DNA of 13,684 nucleotides from contig DQHW01000042.1 in the NCBI GenBank assembly GCA_003524305.1, positions 15,535 to 29,218 on the forward strand. The letters run 5' to 3'. Source of the stretch: Anaerolineaceae bacterium (lineage in GTDB: Bacteria; Chloroflexota; Anaerolineae; Anaerolineales; Anaerolineaceae). A program made the translations under genes and the position numbers. The notes under the pieces are model-generated. The model worked only from the letters and a program-made list of their open reading frames with translations, was not told the origin of the DNA and searched no databases. Positions 6,512 through 13,289 of this stretch are shown here, one piece after another (within the stretch, counting starts at the first letter, position 1; each line of letters begins with the position of its first letter).

Positions 6512-8101
6512 TTAAGGCTGTAAACCAGGGCTGTCAGCTGCACAAACACAATTGCGCCCATTCGTTTTGGCTTTATAAAGTGCGGTATCCGCAGCATTTA
6601 TTGCCTCATCAAAATCAATTTCGCCTGGCTTGAAGACTGCCACACCTAAAGAGACTGTCATGGATATCTTGTGATCGGCATATTTTAAGCTGGATTTCTC
6701 AATATATTGCCTGCACCTTTCACTTAGTTGAAAAGCAGCCATAAGTGAGGTCGCGGGCAGTAACAATAAAAATTCTTCTCCACCATACCGAAATACATAA
6801 TCTCCAACCCTGGTTAATTTCGAGAGAATCCCTGCCAAATGGATTAAAGCCATATCTCCCGCTTCGTGTCCGTAGGTATCGTTAACTTGTTTGAAAAAGT
6901 CAATATCGAGTATTGCAACACTTAACGGCAACTTTTCTCTCTGTGCCCTTCCAATCTCTTTTTGCACAACTTCCTTCAAAAATCTCCTGTTGTATAAACC
7001 CGTCAGGGGATCACGGATGGATTGTTCATAAAACTTATCCTGAAGTATCTTCAACTGGATTTCAGTCTGTTTACGTTGAGTAATATCACGCAAAATGATA
7101 ATTCTCTCGCCGTGGTTTTTTGCCTGGATTTTAAGAGGGGAAATGCGCAGATCAAAATATCTCTCATTGTCAGGTGTGCCAATGCTAATTTCAGACTCTA
7201 TATTGGTTTCAACTTCAGATCGCAAGAGCAGTTCATTCCATTGGCTGAAGACTTCACCAATGGGTTTTCCGATGATCATGGCGTTTTCCAAACCCAAAAA
7301 GCGTTGTGCTGCCGGGTTTACATCGACCACATTGTCAAAAATATCCACAACAATCATCGCATCACTCATTGACTCAACGACGATACTTCTGGCGACAGGA
7401 ACAATTTCTAACATTTTATGCCAGAACATCGCTCCGGCAAAACATAACCCCATCAAGGCGAAACCGATTGGGGCCAATGGATGCTTTAAACCCGGAATCA
7501 ACAGAAATGCATCAATCACGCTTGTTGCTAAAGGTGGGATGATTCCTATTACCATAAACCAAACCTGCGAACGATACAGTTTAAATGAACTCGAAGCCAT
7601 CTTTACAATCAAGAAAACGCCTGCCAGCACCAAAGCATAGCTGTAAACCGTATGCACCCAAAATAATGGGCCGTAAGCCACGGAATCAATCCCCATTAAT
7701 ATTCCGTCGCGCGAAAAACCAACATCAATCAAAAATAAGTGATGGAGAGGATTTGTTGCAATAATGATTTGGGTCACGATGGGGACGGAAAAGAAGAAAA
7801 ACATCCGCCGCTTGTTTAACCATTTACCGTGACCTGAATATTGAAGAATATAAGAAATAAAAAAAGCCAGCATGGCGGTCAAACCAAAATACCTGGGGTC
7901 TACCCACCAGCGTGATTGTTCAGGGGTTTGACCGAGTGATACAAACCCAGACGTGATCAACCATTCTGCTACGGCCAACATCATGCCGGCAAACAAAGCA
8001 GCACCGGTTTGGGTTCGATGCCGCCAGGCATAAAAAGCGACAACAACAGAGATAAGTGCTGCGAAAAAAATTATGCCGATGTATACAGTTTGCCAAACCA
8101 T
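6512..8101 (-). CDS. Diguanylate cyclase: 7TM sensor, PAS and GGDEF domains
   Basis: Makes cyclic di-GMP from two GTP. Domains in order: an N-terminal membrane region with seven helices (about 5-230) of the type found at the N terminus of some histidine kinases (HisKA_7TM; 'TNPLHHLF' in the loop after helix 4); a PAS domain (about 238-345, ending 'ILRDITQRK'); then GGDEF (about 360-520) starting at DPLTGLYNRR. The signature is GGEEF (about 440-444), an active variant, and RxxD (RVGD) lies exactly five residues before it, so the inhibitory c-di-GMP site is intact. No EAL or HD-GYP domain is present, so it should only synthesise. The start is either ATG 8101 or the TTG immediately before it (8104); AGGAG lies 11 or 8 bases upstream respectively. 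The ligand of the membrane sensor is unknown. Confidence 0.94.
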   Translation of the reverse strand: MVWQTVYIGIIFFAALISVVVAFYAWRHRTQTGAALFAGMMLAVAEWLITSGFVSLGQTPEQSRWWVDPRYFGLTAMLAFFISYILQYSGHGKWLNKRRMFFFFSVPIVTQIIIATNPLHHLFLIDVGFSRDGILMGIDSVAYGPLFWVHTVYSYALVLAGVFLIVKMASSSFKLYRSQVWFMVIGIIPPLATSVIDAFLLIPGLKHPLAPIGFALMGLCFAGAMFWHKMLEIVPVARSIVVESMSDAMIVVDIFDNVVDVNPAAQRFLGLENAMIIGKPIGEVFSQWNELLLRSEVETNIESEISIGTPDNERYFDLRISPLKIQAKNHGERIIILRDITQRKQTEIQLKILQDKFYEQSIRDPLTGLYNRRFLKEVVQKEIGRAQREKLPLSVAILDIDFFKQVNDTYGHEAGDMALIHLAGILSKLTRVGDYVFRYGGEEFLLLLPATSLMAAFQLSERCRQYIEKSSLKYADHKISMTVSLGVAVFKPGEIDFDEAINAADTALYKAKTNGRNCVCAADSPGLQP

Positions 8102-8234
8102 CAAAACTGTTACTCCTATGAAATCAACACTGCTAAATAATCAAATTCAAATTTTCTAATTCAATTGATGATTATATGATATTTGTTAAAAGGTCTTATT
8201 TTACAATTCCTGTTTTCTAAACGAAACAATCAAG

Positions 8235-8732
8235 TTAATTGTGATTGGCAAAAAAATTGTCGATATTCGCAGAAAAAACCTGAACTCCGTTCTGAATCTG
8301 CCGTGTCAATCCATCCAGATCATCAAAATCGGGATCCAAAATCAAAATATGCTCAATGATCGCATCTGCCCCCTGGGTAGTGGCAACGGGTTCATAAAAA
8401 TTCCAGCCACTCTCCTTGAACATATGCCAATATTCCGCCTGCACCCCTTTGTTGACGCCAGCCAGCCAGACCTCAAACCTGCATGCTTCGTGAATAAATA
8501 CCACCGCAATCTTCAGTTTTCGTTCCTTTAGAGAGGTTGGAATAATTGAAAAATAGCTCATATCCATGTATCCGGTGTAAAGCCCACCGGGAACCGTCCA
8601 GTCAGGGTATTGTTTTTCAAAATTTGTCCGCAGCGACATCAGGTATTCCAATATCCCCTTGTAGGCTTTTTGAATTTCACCTTTTTCTAACTGCTTTTTG
8701 TATTCTCTAATACTCGCCTGCAATGCCGCCAT
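8235..8732 (-). CDS. DUF7000-like small soluble protein
   Basis: 165 residues from the ATG at 8732, preferred because GAGGG lies 4 bases upstream; an in-frame ATG at 8765 has no ribosome site. The protein is soluble and mixed alpha/beta: an N-terminal helical part ('EYKKQLEKGEIQKAYKGI'), a middle with 'GYMDMSYFS' and 'KLKIAVVFIHEACRFEVWLAG', and a C-terminal 'IIEHILILDPDF' plus helix. The pattern of LKIA-FIHE, FEVWLAG and IIEHIL matches what I recall as DUF7000, found scattered in Firmicutes, Bacteroidota and others. No function is known to me. The conserved His and Glu near the centre (HEACRFE) could be functional, but nothing shows it. Confidence 0.72.
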   Translation of the reverse strand: MAALQASIREYKKQLEKGEIQKAYKGILEYLMSLRTNFEKQYPDWTVPGGLYTGYMDMSYFSIIPTSLKERKLKIAVVFIHEACRFEVWLAGVNKGVQAEYWHMFKESGWNFYEPVATTQGADAIIEHILILDPDFDDLDGLTRQIQNGVQVFSANIDNFFANHN

Positions 8733-8795
8733 ATTTCCCTCGCTCCCGCCGAATTTTGGTCTCATTTCAACAATATTTATTATTACCTTGCCAGA

Positions 8796-9872
8796 TTACG
8801 GCTCGCGGACACACCGGTAGCTGTGCCTGGGATTACCGCCTGCTTTATAGGTCGCGTTCACCCAGCCGTTATACGAAACGAAATAAGCGTTGCGTTGATC
8901 AGATTCTTCTGCAGCCCAATAATAAATGGGTTCAAGGTCAGGCGCCCAGAGCGGTGTCTCTTTATCCGGTTTGATTTCACATGTCATCTGGTCGTGGGTT
9001 TCTCCCTGCCACGTGCAACCGGCATTTATGCCATGTCTTGCGAATGCCCTTGCATAATCATTAATTGTCGGCATTTGCCAGATATTCTGAGGTTCAGTCT
9101 CCAACGTAATGCCGTCTTCGCCGAGGTAAAGACAAAGGTTATACTTCAGCATCTCTTCCTCAGTGGCAAATTCTCCCTTTTTTGAATCAAAACCAGGCTT
9201 ATCTTCAAAACCAACCGGCTGAACGCCATATAAGGCGACCATATTCCAGGATGGATAACCGCCGTAATCCTGCTTCCAATTCCAACCAGGTCCTTCAGGC
9301 GCCCAAACCAAATCGGATTCGTTGCCGTTTATCAGCCGCATTCCGCGATCCCCATCATCCATGCGGGTTAATACAAAAGGTAGAGAATAAGCCGATAAGC
9401 CTATCAATATACCCAACGGAGGAATAATCGCCAACAGATACCATAGGTTTCGCCGCCACCACTTGACATGCGGAATCCATCCATGCGCGAGCCGGCGTTT
9501 AAAATTTCGCCCTTCGATCAACAGAAGAGCACCCAAAAAGACCAGCGGAGCGCTGACCAAAGAACCTGTCAAATCACGATCAATGGTTAATTTACCACCT
9601 GTAATGTGGATGTCCATGAACATTACAGTGAATAATCCGCCAAATATGACGATCAACCACCCGCCGACTTGCGGCCACTTAATCCCAACCAGGGTTAACA
9701 ACAAAAATGCGCTCCCCGGTATCAGGTAGATTAAACGGATATAGAACGGTCCCCACCATCCTTCGTGGTACATTTCGCCAATGCTCCAGTAACACCACAA
9801 AGAGGTTATGACAATCAGGATGCTTTTACCGATCCATCCGGCGGTGCGGTCATTAAATATTTTTTTGATCAT
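8796..9872 (-). CDS. Five-TM membrane protein with C-terminal Lcl/DUF1566-like domain
   Basis: 358 residues. Hydrophobic helices lie at about 14-33, 42-63, 71-90, 104-120 and 142-163; the cluster KRRLAHGW (126-132) and WWRR (138-141) is a positive loop. If the N terminus is inside, the remaining residues 170-358 would be outside the membrane. That part ends with 'YYWAAEESDQRNAYFVSYNG' and 'YRCVREP', the layout of the Lcl_C (DUF1566) fold, a relative of the formylglycine-generating/C-type-lectin-like fold in which YW-S-E, a Val/Phe-x-G turn and RCVR close the domain. Four cysteines sit in this part (in YNLCLYL, AGCTW, MTCEI and YRCV), suiting disulfides outside the cell. Residues typical of formylglycine catalysis are not evident. 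The ATG at 9872 has GAGAGAAG 4 bases upstream. Domain call likely, role unknown. Confidence 0.7.
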   Translation of the reverse strand: MIKKIFNDRTAGWIGKSILIVITSLWCYWSIGEMYHEGWWGPFYIRLIYLIPGSAFLLLTLVGIKWPQVGGWLIVIFGGLFTVMFMDIHITGGKLTIDRDLTGSLVSAPLVFLGALLLIEGRNFKRRLAHGWIPHVKWWRRNLWYLLAIIPPLGILIGLSAYSLPFVLTRMDDGDRGMRLINGNESDLVWAPEGPGWNWKQDYGGYPSWNMVALYGVQPVGFEDKPGFDSKKGEFATEEEMLKYNLCLYLGEDGITLETEPQNIWQMPTINDYARAFARHGINAGCTWQGETHDQMTCEIKPDKETPLWAPDLEPIYYWAAEESDQRNAYFVSYNGWVNATYKAGGNPRHSYRCVREP

Positions 9873-9991
9873 GTTTCTTCTCTCAAATGCGGGTCAATTG
9901 GATTAAATCCTGGTGGAAATTCCTCCGTTTACATCAAAAATCCACAATTTCAATTACAGTTTTACAACACTTCAAGGTTTCTTATTACTAA

Positions 9992-10573
9992 TCATTTATC
10001 ACCAATCTTCTGGGGCACATAACACAATACAACAATTCCACACGGGAAGCTCAATGATCGTTTTAATTTCAGCGCCAGTCTGCCTTCAAGTTCTCCGAAA
10101 ATGGACATTCCCCTGCCAACTGCCGCAGGGTTGACGAATAAATGATACTCGTCAATCAAATTGGCTTTAATCAAACTCGATACGAAAGTGCCGCCGCCAT
10201 ACGCGATCATGTCGCCGCCTGCCTGCTTTTTCAATTTCGTGATCTCATCCACCAAATCGCCTTTGGCTAGAACGGTGTGCTCCCAATCGGATTTTTCAAG
10301 CGTTTTGGTAAAGACTACTTTGGGCGTTCCTGAAAATTTTTGTCCGGCGGCAAAATCCGGCGCCTCAGGGTTTGCAGCCACCCCCGCCCAATGGGGAATA
10401 AAACCTTGTGCTAATTTTCTGCCTAATACGATGCAGTCAACCGGCTCTGTGAGTTCTTTGACATACTGGTTGATCTCATTATCCCAGTCAAATACCAACC
10501 AATCCATTTCGCCATTGGGGCCGGCGATAAATCCGTCTATTGACATTTGCACTTGCAATTTAAGCTTTCGCAT
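9992..10573 (-). CDS. RibD C-terminal/DHFR-fold family reductase
   Basis: 193 residues from the ATG at 10573, which matches the usual family N terminus (MRKL.LQVQMSIDGFIAG) and has GGAG 3 bases upstream; an ATG three codons earlier (10582) is possible. Markers of the family: SIDGFIAGPNGEMDW at the N terminus, 'VDCIVLGRKLAQGF' (about 45-58), 'PKVVFTKTLE', 'DMIAYGGGTFVSSLIKANLIDEYHLFVNP' with the NADPH-binding GGG, and 'SFPCGIVVLCYVP' at the end. This family (YyaP/YwjB-like) is related to RibD reductase and to dihydrofolate reductase, but whether it reduces folate or another substrate is generally unknown. It is divergent from the dioxygenase gene at 10787, and no riboflavin or folate gene is nearby. 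Confidence 0.9.
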   Translation of the reverse strand: MRKLKLQVQMSIDGFIAGPNGEMDWLVFDWDNEINQYVKELTEPVDCIVLGRKLAQGFIPHWAGVAANPEAPDFAAGQKFSGTPKVVFTKTLEKSDWEHTVLAKGDLVDEITKLKKQAGGDMIAYGGGTFVSSLIKANLIDEYHLFVNPAAVGRGMSIFGELEGRLALKLKRSLSFPCGIVVLCYVPQKIGDK

Positions 10574-10618
10574 GAACTCCATCGCTTTCTCTATTTACCA
10601 TTATGCTTCCATTGGGTC

Positions 10619-10647
10619 ATTGTATCAATTAATCTTTGTCAAAACAA
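10619..10647 (-). promoter_or_regulatory. Possible sigma-70-type promoter for the RibD/DHFR-like gene
   Basis: On the minus strand TTGTTT (10647-10642), 17 bases, then TACAAT (10624-10619), placed 45 bp before the ATG at 10573. Spacing is ideal and the match moderate (three of six and five of six bases). Confidence 0.4.
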
Positions 10648-10786
10648 ATAAGAATTAAAAAATGAAATGTGCCAATCCTTCAAGAGTTGATGATCTAAAA
10701 TGCGAAATCCTTGCACTTAACCGGATAATTCGGCTAAAAGATGTACAATAATAATCAGAGTAACGCAGATTTGAAAGGTATCTACC

Positions 10787-11596
10787 ATGGAAAATAAAAC
10801 CCCTGGTTCCAGGGCACAAATTGTTTATCTATCTCATGGCGGCGGACCGCTGCCCCTCCTCGGGGATGAAGGTCACAAAGCCATGGTGGCCTTTATGCAG
10901 AGGTTGCCTGAGCAGCTTCACAAACCTGACTTGATCCTGGTGATCAGCGCCCACTGGGAAGAAAGTGTCGCAACCCTGCTGGCTGCTGAAAACCCGGTTA
11001 TGTTTTACGATTACTACGGTTTTCCCGCCCAGGCATACGAATTTCAATACCCTGCACCAGGCAGCCCAATTGACGCAAAACGGATCGTTGAACTTTTGGA
11101 AAAGAACCAAGTGCATGCAAAGCTTGACCTGCAGCGCGGATTTGACCACGGCGTGTTCATCCCGCTTAAACTCATGTACCCTGAAGCGGATATCCCATGC
11201 TTGCAATTATCTCTCATCGCCGGGTTGAACCCATCCACCCACATTGGGCTCGGTAAAGCCCTCCGTGAACTGAACAATGAGAACATCCTTGTGATTGGCT
11301 CGGGATTCTCTTTTCACAACATGCGTGCATTTTCATGGGAATCCAAAGTGGAACCAGACCCCGGCAACGATGCCTTTCAGAATTGGTTGATTGAAACCTG
11401 CACCGCTGACCTGACCCAGGCGGAACGCGAAAAACGTCTGGTGGAATGGGCTAAAGCGCCTGCTGCCCGATATTGCCATCCGCGCGAGGAGCATTTATTA
11501 CCCCTGCACGTTTGCCAGGGAATGTCAGATAAACCGGCCAAATTGATCTTTGATGATCTGATTTTGGGTAAACGCGGCGTCGCTTTTAAATGGTGA
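10787..11596 (+). CDS. LigB/DODA-type extradiol ring-opening dioxygenase
   Basis: 269 residues, the normal length for the class III (LigB) extradiol dioxygenases that resemble E. coli YgiD and plant DOPA dioxygenase. Non-haem metal and active-site residues can be placed by eye: His17 in LSHGGGPL, His56 in ISAHWEE, His121 in GFDHGVFIPL, His177 in SFHN and His236 in EEHLLPL. The segment FQYPAPGSP (86-94) is also typical. These enzymes split a catechol ring next to its hydroxyls with O2; the natural substrate in bacteria is usually unknown and cannot be read here. The ATG at 10787 has AAAGG 8 bases upstream. It is the only gene of its transcript, ends at a strong hairpin, and no aromatic-degradation partner genes are present. 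Confidence 0.92.
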   Translation: MENKTPGSRAQIVYLSHGGGPLPLLGDEGHKAMVAFMQRLPEQLHKPDLILVISAHWEESVATLLAAENPVMFYDYYGFPAQAYEFQYPAPGSPIDAKRIVELLEKNQVHAKLDLQRGFDHGVFIPLKLMYPEADIPCLQLSLIAGLNPSTHIGLGKALRELNNENILVIGSGFSFHNMRAFSWESKVEPDPGNDAFQNWLIETCTADLTQAEREKRLVEWAKAPAARYCHPREEHLLPLHVCQGMSDKPAKLIFDDLILGKRGVAFKW

Positions 11597-11606
11597 AACT
11601 GGTTTA

Positions 11607-11640
11607 AAAAGCTCCGAATTCAGTAGAATTCGGAGCTTTT
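11607..11640. terminator. Bidirectional intrinsic terminator
   Basis: Perfect 15-bp stem (AAAAGCTCCGAATTC / GAATTCGGAGCTTTT) with a 4-base loop AGTA. It lies 10 bp after the dioxygenase stop and 31 bp after the stop of the convergent hydrolase gene, with T runs in both directions. Confidence 0.95.
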
Positions 11641-11671
11641 CATTGTGCTGATTGCCTTTAAGTTTTTGAGA

Positions 11672-12634
11672 TTAATAGTCAAGCTTTTCGAGAAATGCAT
11701 CTGTGGCGCTGACAATATCCAAAACATTGGTTTGATACATGAAATGGGTACTATCAAGCAGGATGGATTCTGTATTCGATCCAAGCCTGTTTAGGTGCTC
11801 TGTCTGGTATTCCTGCCCGACTCTTTTCACACTTTGTGTCGTAATGATCTTCAAAACAGGTATTCCCTGAGGAAAAGGTATTCCTTTTGTTTCATTGATA
11901 TTCTCAATCATGCGATAAGATTGGTCAATCATATTGTCATTGATAACATGAAAATTAAACAGTTTGTAGTCGTTGATCTCTTTTTCGGTATACCCATTTT
12001 CAATTTTTTGAGGTGAAGGCATCAACGCCATTGTGAGACGGGTTAAGCCTGTGGCCTGTTGAAGTTTGGCAATGCCATAGACAAATTTTGGTATGTTCCC
12101 TTTGGCATTTACAGCAGTGGATGTCGAATCCAACATTATGATTGCTGAAATTTCTTCAGGATATTTGGTTGCATAGTATTCACTATAAACACCAGATGCA
12201 GAGTGCGGCATTAGAATGTAAGGGGCATTAAAACCAGACTGTGCCAAAGCCAATCTGATCTCTTCAGTGAAGTTTTCATTGGTTCGAGGGGCATCGGTCT
12301 GATCGCTGAAACCAGTTCCGAAAAATTCAATACAAACCACCGTGTATTCTATTGAGAGTTCACGCATCAAAGGACCCAAATCCGCACTAGGTAAAGAAAC
12401 CCCCAAACCAGGAAGCAAAACAATGGTTTTTTCACCGCTGCCCATGGAATAAACATGCATCTTGTGGCCGTTAACTTCGACCATCTGGCCATATGGAACG
12501 GTGGCATGAAGTTCATCCGCAAAGAATTCTTTATTAACTACAAACCCGATCACATTCAGTAATACAATGACTCCCAGGATTATTGCAATAATGGTAAACA
12601 CTTTTTTTCCTTTTCTGGTTTTTCTAATTTCCAT
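11672..12634 (-). CDS. Membrane-anchored alpha/beta hydrolase, second gene of a regulator-hydrolase operon
   Basis: 320 residues. A basic N terminus (RKTRKGKK) is followed by one hydrophobic helix (about 12-33), an anchor or uncleaved signal, so the catalytic domain should face outside. The rest is an alpha/beta hydrolase: 'VEVNGHKMHVYSMGSG' then oxyanion motif LLPGLG (73-78), 'FFGTGFSD' (104-111), and an elbow MPHSASG with Ser145. His297 in DSTHFMY is the likely base. The acid is unclear: the usual Asp after strand 7 is replaced by TTQSVKR, so Asp169 (MLDS) after strand 6 may serve. The elbow has Pro and Ser where Gly-x-Ser-x-Gly is usual. There is no Shine-Dalgarno sequence at the ATG (12634), and the regulator stop is only 5 bp upstream, so translation is probably coupled. 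Substrate unknown. Confidence 0.87.
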   Translation of the reverse strand: MEIRKTRKGKKVFTIIAIILGVIVLLNVIGFVVNKEFFADELHATVPYGQMVEVNGHKMHVYSMGSGEKTIVLLPGLGVSLPSADLGPLMRELSIEYTVVCIEFFGTGFSDQTDAPRTNENFTEEIRLALAQSGFNAPYILMPHSASGVYSEYYATKYPEEISAIIMLDSTSTAVNAKGNIPKFVYGIAKLQQATGLTRLTMALMPSPQKIENGYTEKEINDYKLFNFHVINDNMIDQSYRMIENINETKGIPFPQGIPVLKIITTQSVKRVGQEYQTEHLNRLGSNTESILLDSTHFMYQTNVLDIVSATDAFLEKLDY

Positions 12635-12639
12635 TTTAA

Positions 12640-13131
12640 TTATTCACTTTCAGGTGGCGCAGAGATTATAGAAATATCCCTGGCTCTTCTTCCTTCTTTA
12701 TATTCAAAATTGTTTTTTAAGAGTAAGTCTCGTAAGTCAATTAAGAACTGGTCAAATTCTTGATCAGTTAACATCAAAACAGTATTGTTGCAAAAAATCT
12801 GATCTTTTCCTGTGTCAACCATATCGCTGAGGAAATAATTATTGAACTGTGTGTATTTTTTCAATAAAAAGCTCAAAACATTCTGTGATGCATTTTCAAG
12901 CGTATTGTGTTTCTTTATCTCTGCGATATTTAATGACAGTGTCCTCTCAAGGCTACCTCGAATCTTCTTTTCTGAAACAACGGTTAGAATGTCATTCTCC
13001 AACAAGATTTTGACATGCCGATAGATCGTGGTCCGCGGAATATCACTCATCTTTTTGCTTACTTCCGTCACCGTGATACTTGGGGTAGTGGCAAGAATAT
13101 GAATGATCCTCATGCGCACCGGGTTAAGCAT
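12640..13131 (-). CDS. Winged-helix (ArsR-like) transcriptional regulator, autoregulatory operon head
   Basis: 163 residues from the ATG at 13131. Residues 1-65 are a winged helix: 'NPVRMRIIHILATTPSITVTEVSKKM' forms the first helices, 'IPRTTIYRHVKILLENDIL' the recognition helix, and 'VVSEKKIRGSLERTLSL' the wing. This suits the HTH_20/ArsR group. The C-terminal half (about 80-163) is helical and of unknown ligand; there is no CxC metal site of classic ArsR proteins. The start is doubtful. The only strong ribosome site, GGAGG at 13166-13162, is followed 6 bases later by ATC (13155), which is in frame and would add eight residues (ITNDINEI) that extend the first helix naturally. The ATG at 13131 has no ribosome site. 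The gene is transcribed with the hydrolase, from a promoter containing a palindrome. Codons look AT-richer than the upstream block. Confidence 0.85.
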   Translation of the reverse strand: MLNPVRMRIIHILATTPSITVTEVSKKMSDIPRTTIYRHVKILLENDILTVVSEKKIRGSLERTLSLNIAEIKKHNTLENASQNVLSFLLKKYTQFNNYFLSDMVDTGKDQIFCNNTVLMLTDQEFDQFLIDLRDLLLKNNFEYKEGRRARDISIISAPPESE

Positions 13132-13161
13132 AATTTCATTAATATCGTTTGTGATCGCGCA

Positions 13162-13166
13162 CCTCC
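13162..13166 (-). promoter_or_regulatory. Shine-Dalgarno GGAGG that points to a non-AUG start
   Basis: GGAGG begins about 10 bases into the predicted transcript, and 6 bases downstream is ATC (13155-13153), in frame with the regulator. The nearest in-frame ATG (13131) is 30 bases away. A GTG overlapping the GGAGG is in another frame that stops after seven codons. Confidence 0.5.
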
Positions 13167-13182
13167 ATTGATTTCGTATGTG

Positions 13183-13211
13183 ATAATAATACCATTTTTG
13201 GTATTAGTCAA
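13183..13211 (-). promoter_or_regulatory. Sigma-70-type promoter of the regulator-hydrolase operon
   Basis: Minus strand TTGACT (13211-13206), spacer of exactly 17 bases, TATTAT (13188-13183). Five of six bases match the consensus in each box. Predicted start of transcription is near 13176, giving a short leader with GGAGG. Confidence 0.8.
13187..13206. promoter_or_regulatory. Operator palindrome inside the promoter spacer
   Basis: Perfect 8-bp inverted repeat TAATACCA / TGGTATTA around TTTT. It fills the gap between the -35 and -10 boxes and touches both, so a dimer bound here would block RNA polymerase. The first gene of the transcript encodes a winged-helix protein, the natural candidate to bind it. 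Confidence 0.65.
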
Positions 13212-13260
13212 GAATAAAACGGGATTAATCAACATAAATTTACTAAATTAAGTGTGATAT

Positions 13261-13282
13261 TATTAGAATATAAATTCTAATA
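13261..13282. promoter_or_regulatory. Inverted repeat just upstream of the radical SAM gene
   Basis: Perfect 9-bp arms TATTAGAAT / ATTCTAATA around ATAA, ending 7 bp before the ATG at 13290. The right arm overlaps a TAATAT hexamer (13278-13283) that is positioned like a -10 box for a transcript starting at the ATG. It could be an operator or a chance AT-rich palindrome. The arm sequence differs from the operator at 13187-13206. Confidence 0.4.
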
Positions 13283-13289
13283 TCGCAAA

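Noticed and set aside
7095..7640. 181-codon open frame on the plus strand
   Set aside because: Shadow of the diguanylate cyclase gene, covering its PAS and membrane parts; the minus-strand frame is clearly the real one.
9911..9925. Imperfect palindrome GGTGGAAATTCCTCC upstream of the Lcl-like membrane protein
   Set aside because: Short arms with a mismatch and no supporting promoter elements; not separable from chance.
10161..10658. 165-codon open frame on the plus strand
   Set aside because: Antisense to the RibD/DHFR-like gene with its conserved motifs; no ribosome site or family resemblance.
10721..10749. Promoter for the dioxygenase gene using TACAAT at 10744
   Set aside because: No acceptable -35 hexamer lies 16-18 bp upstream; the TTGCAC at 10711 is too far from it.
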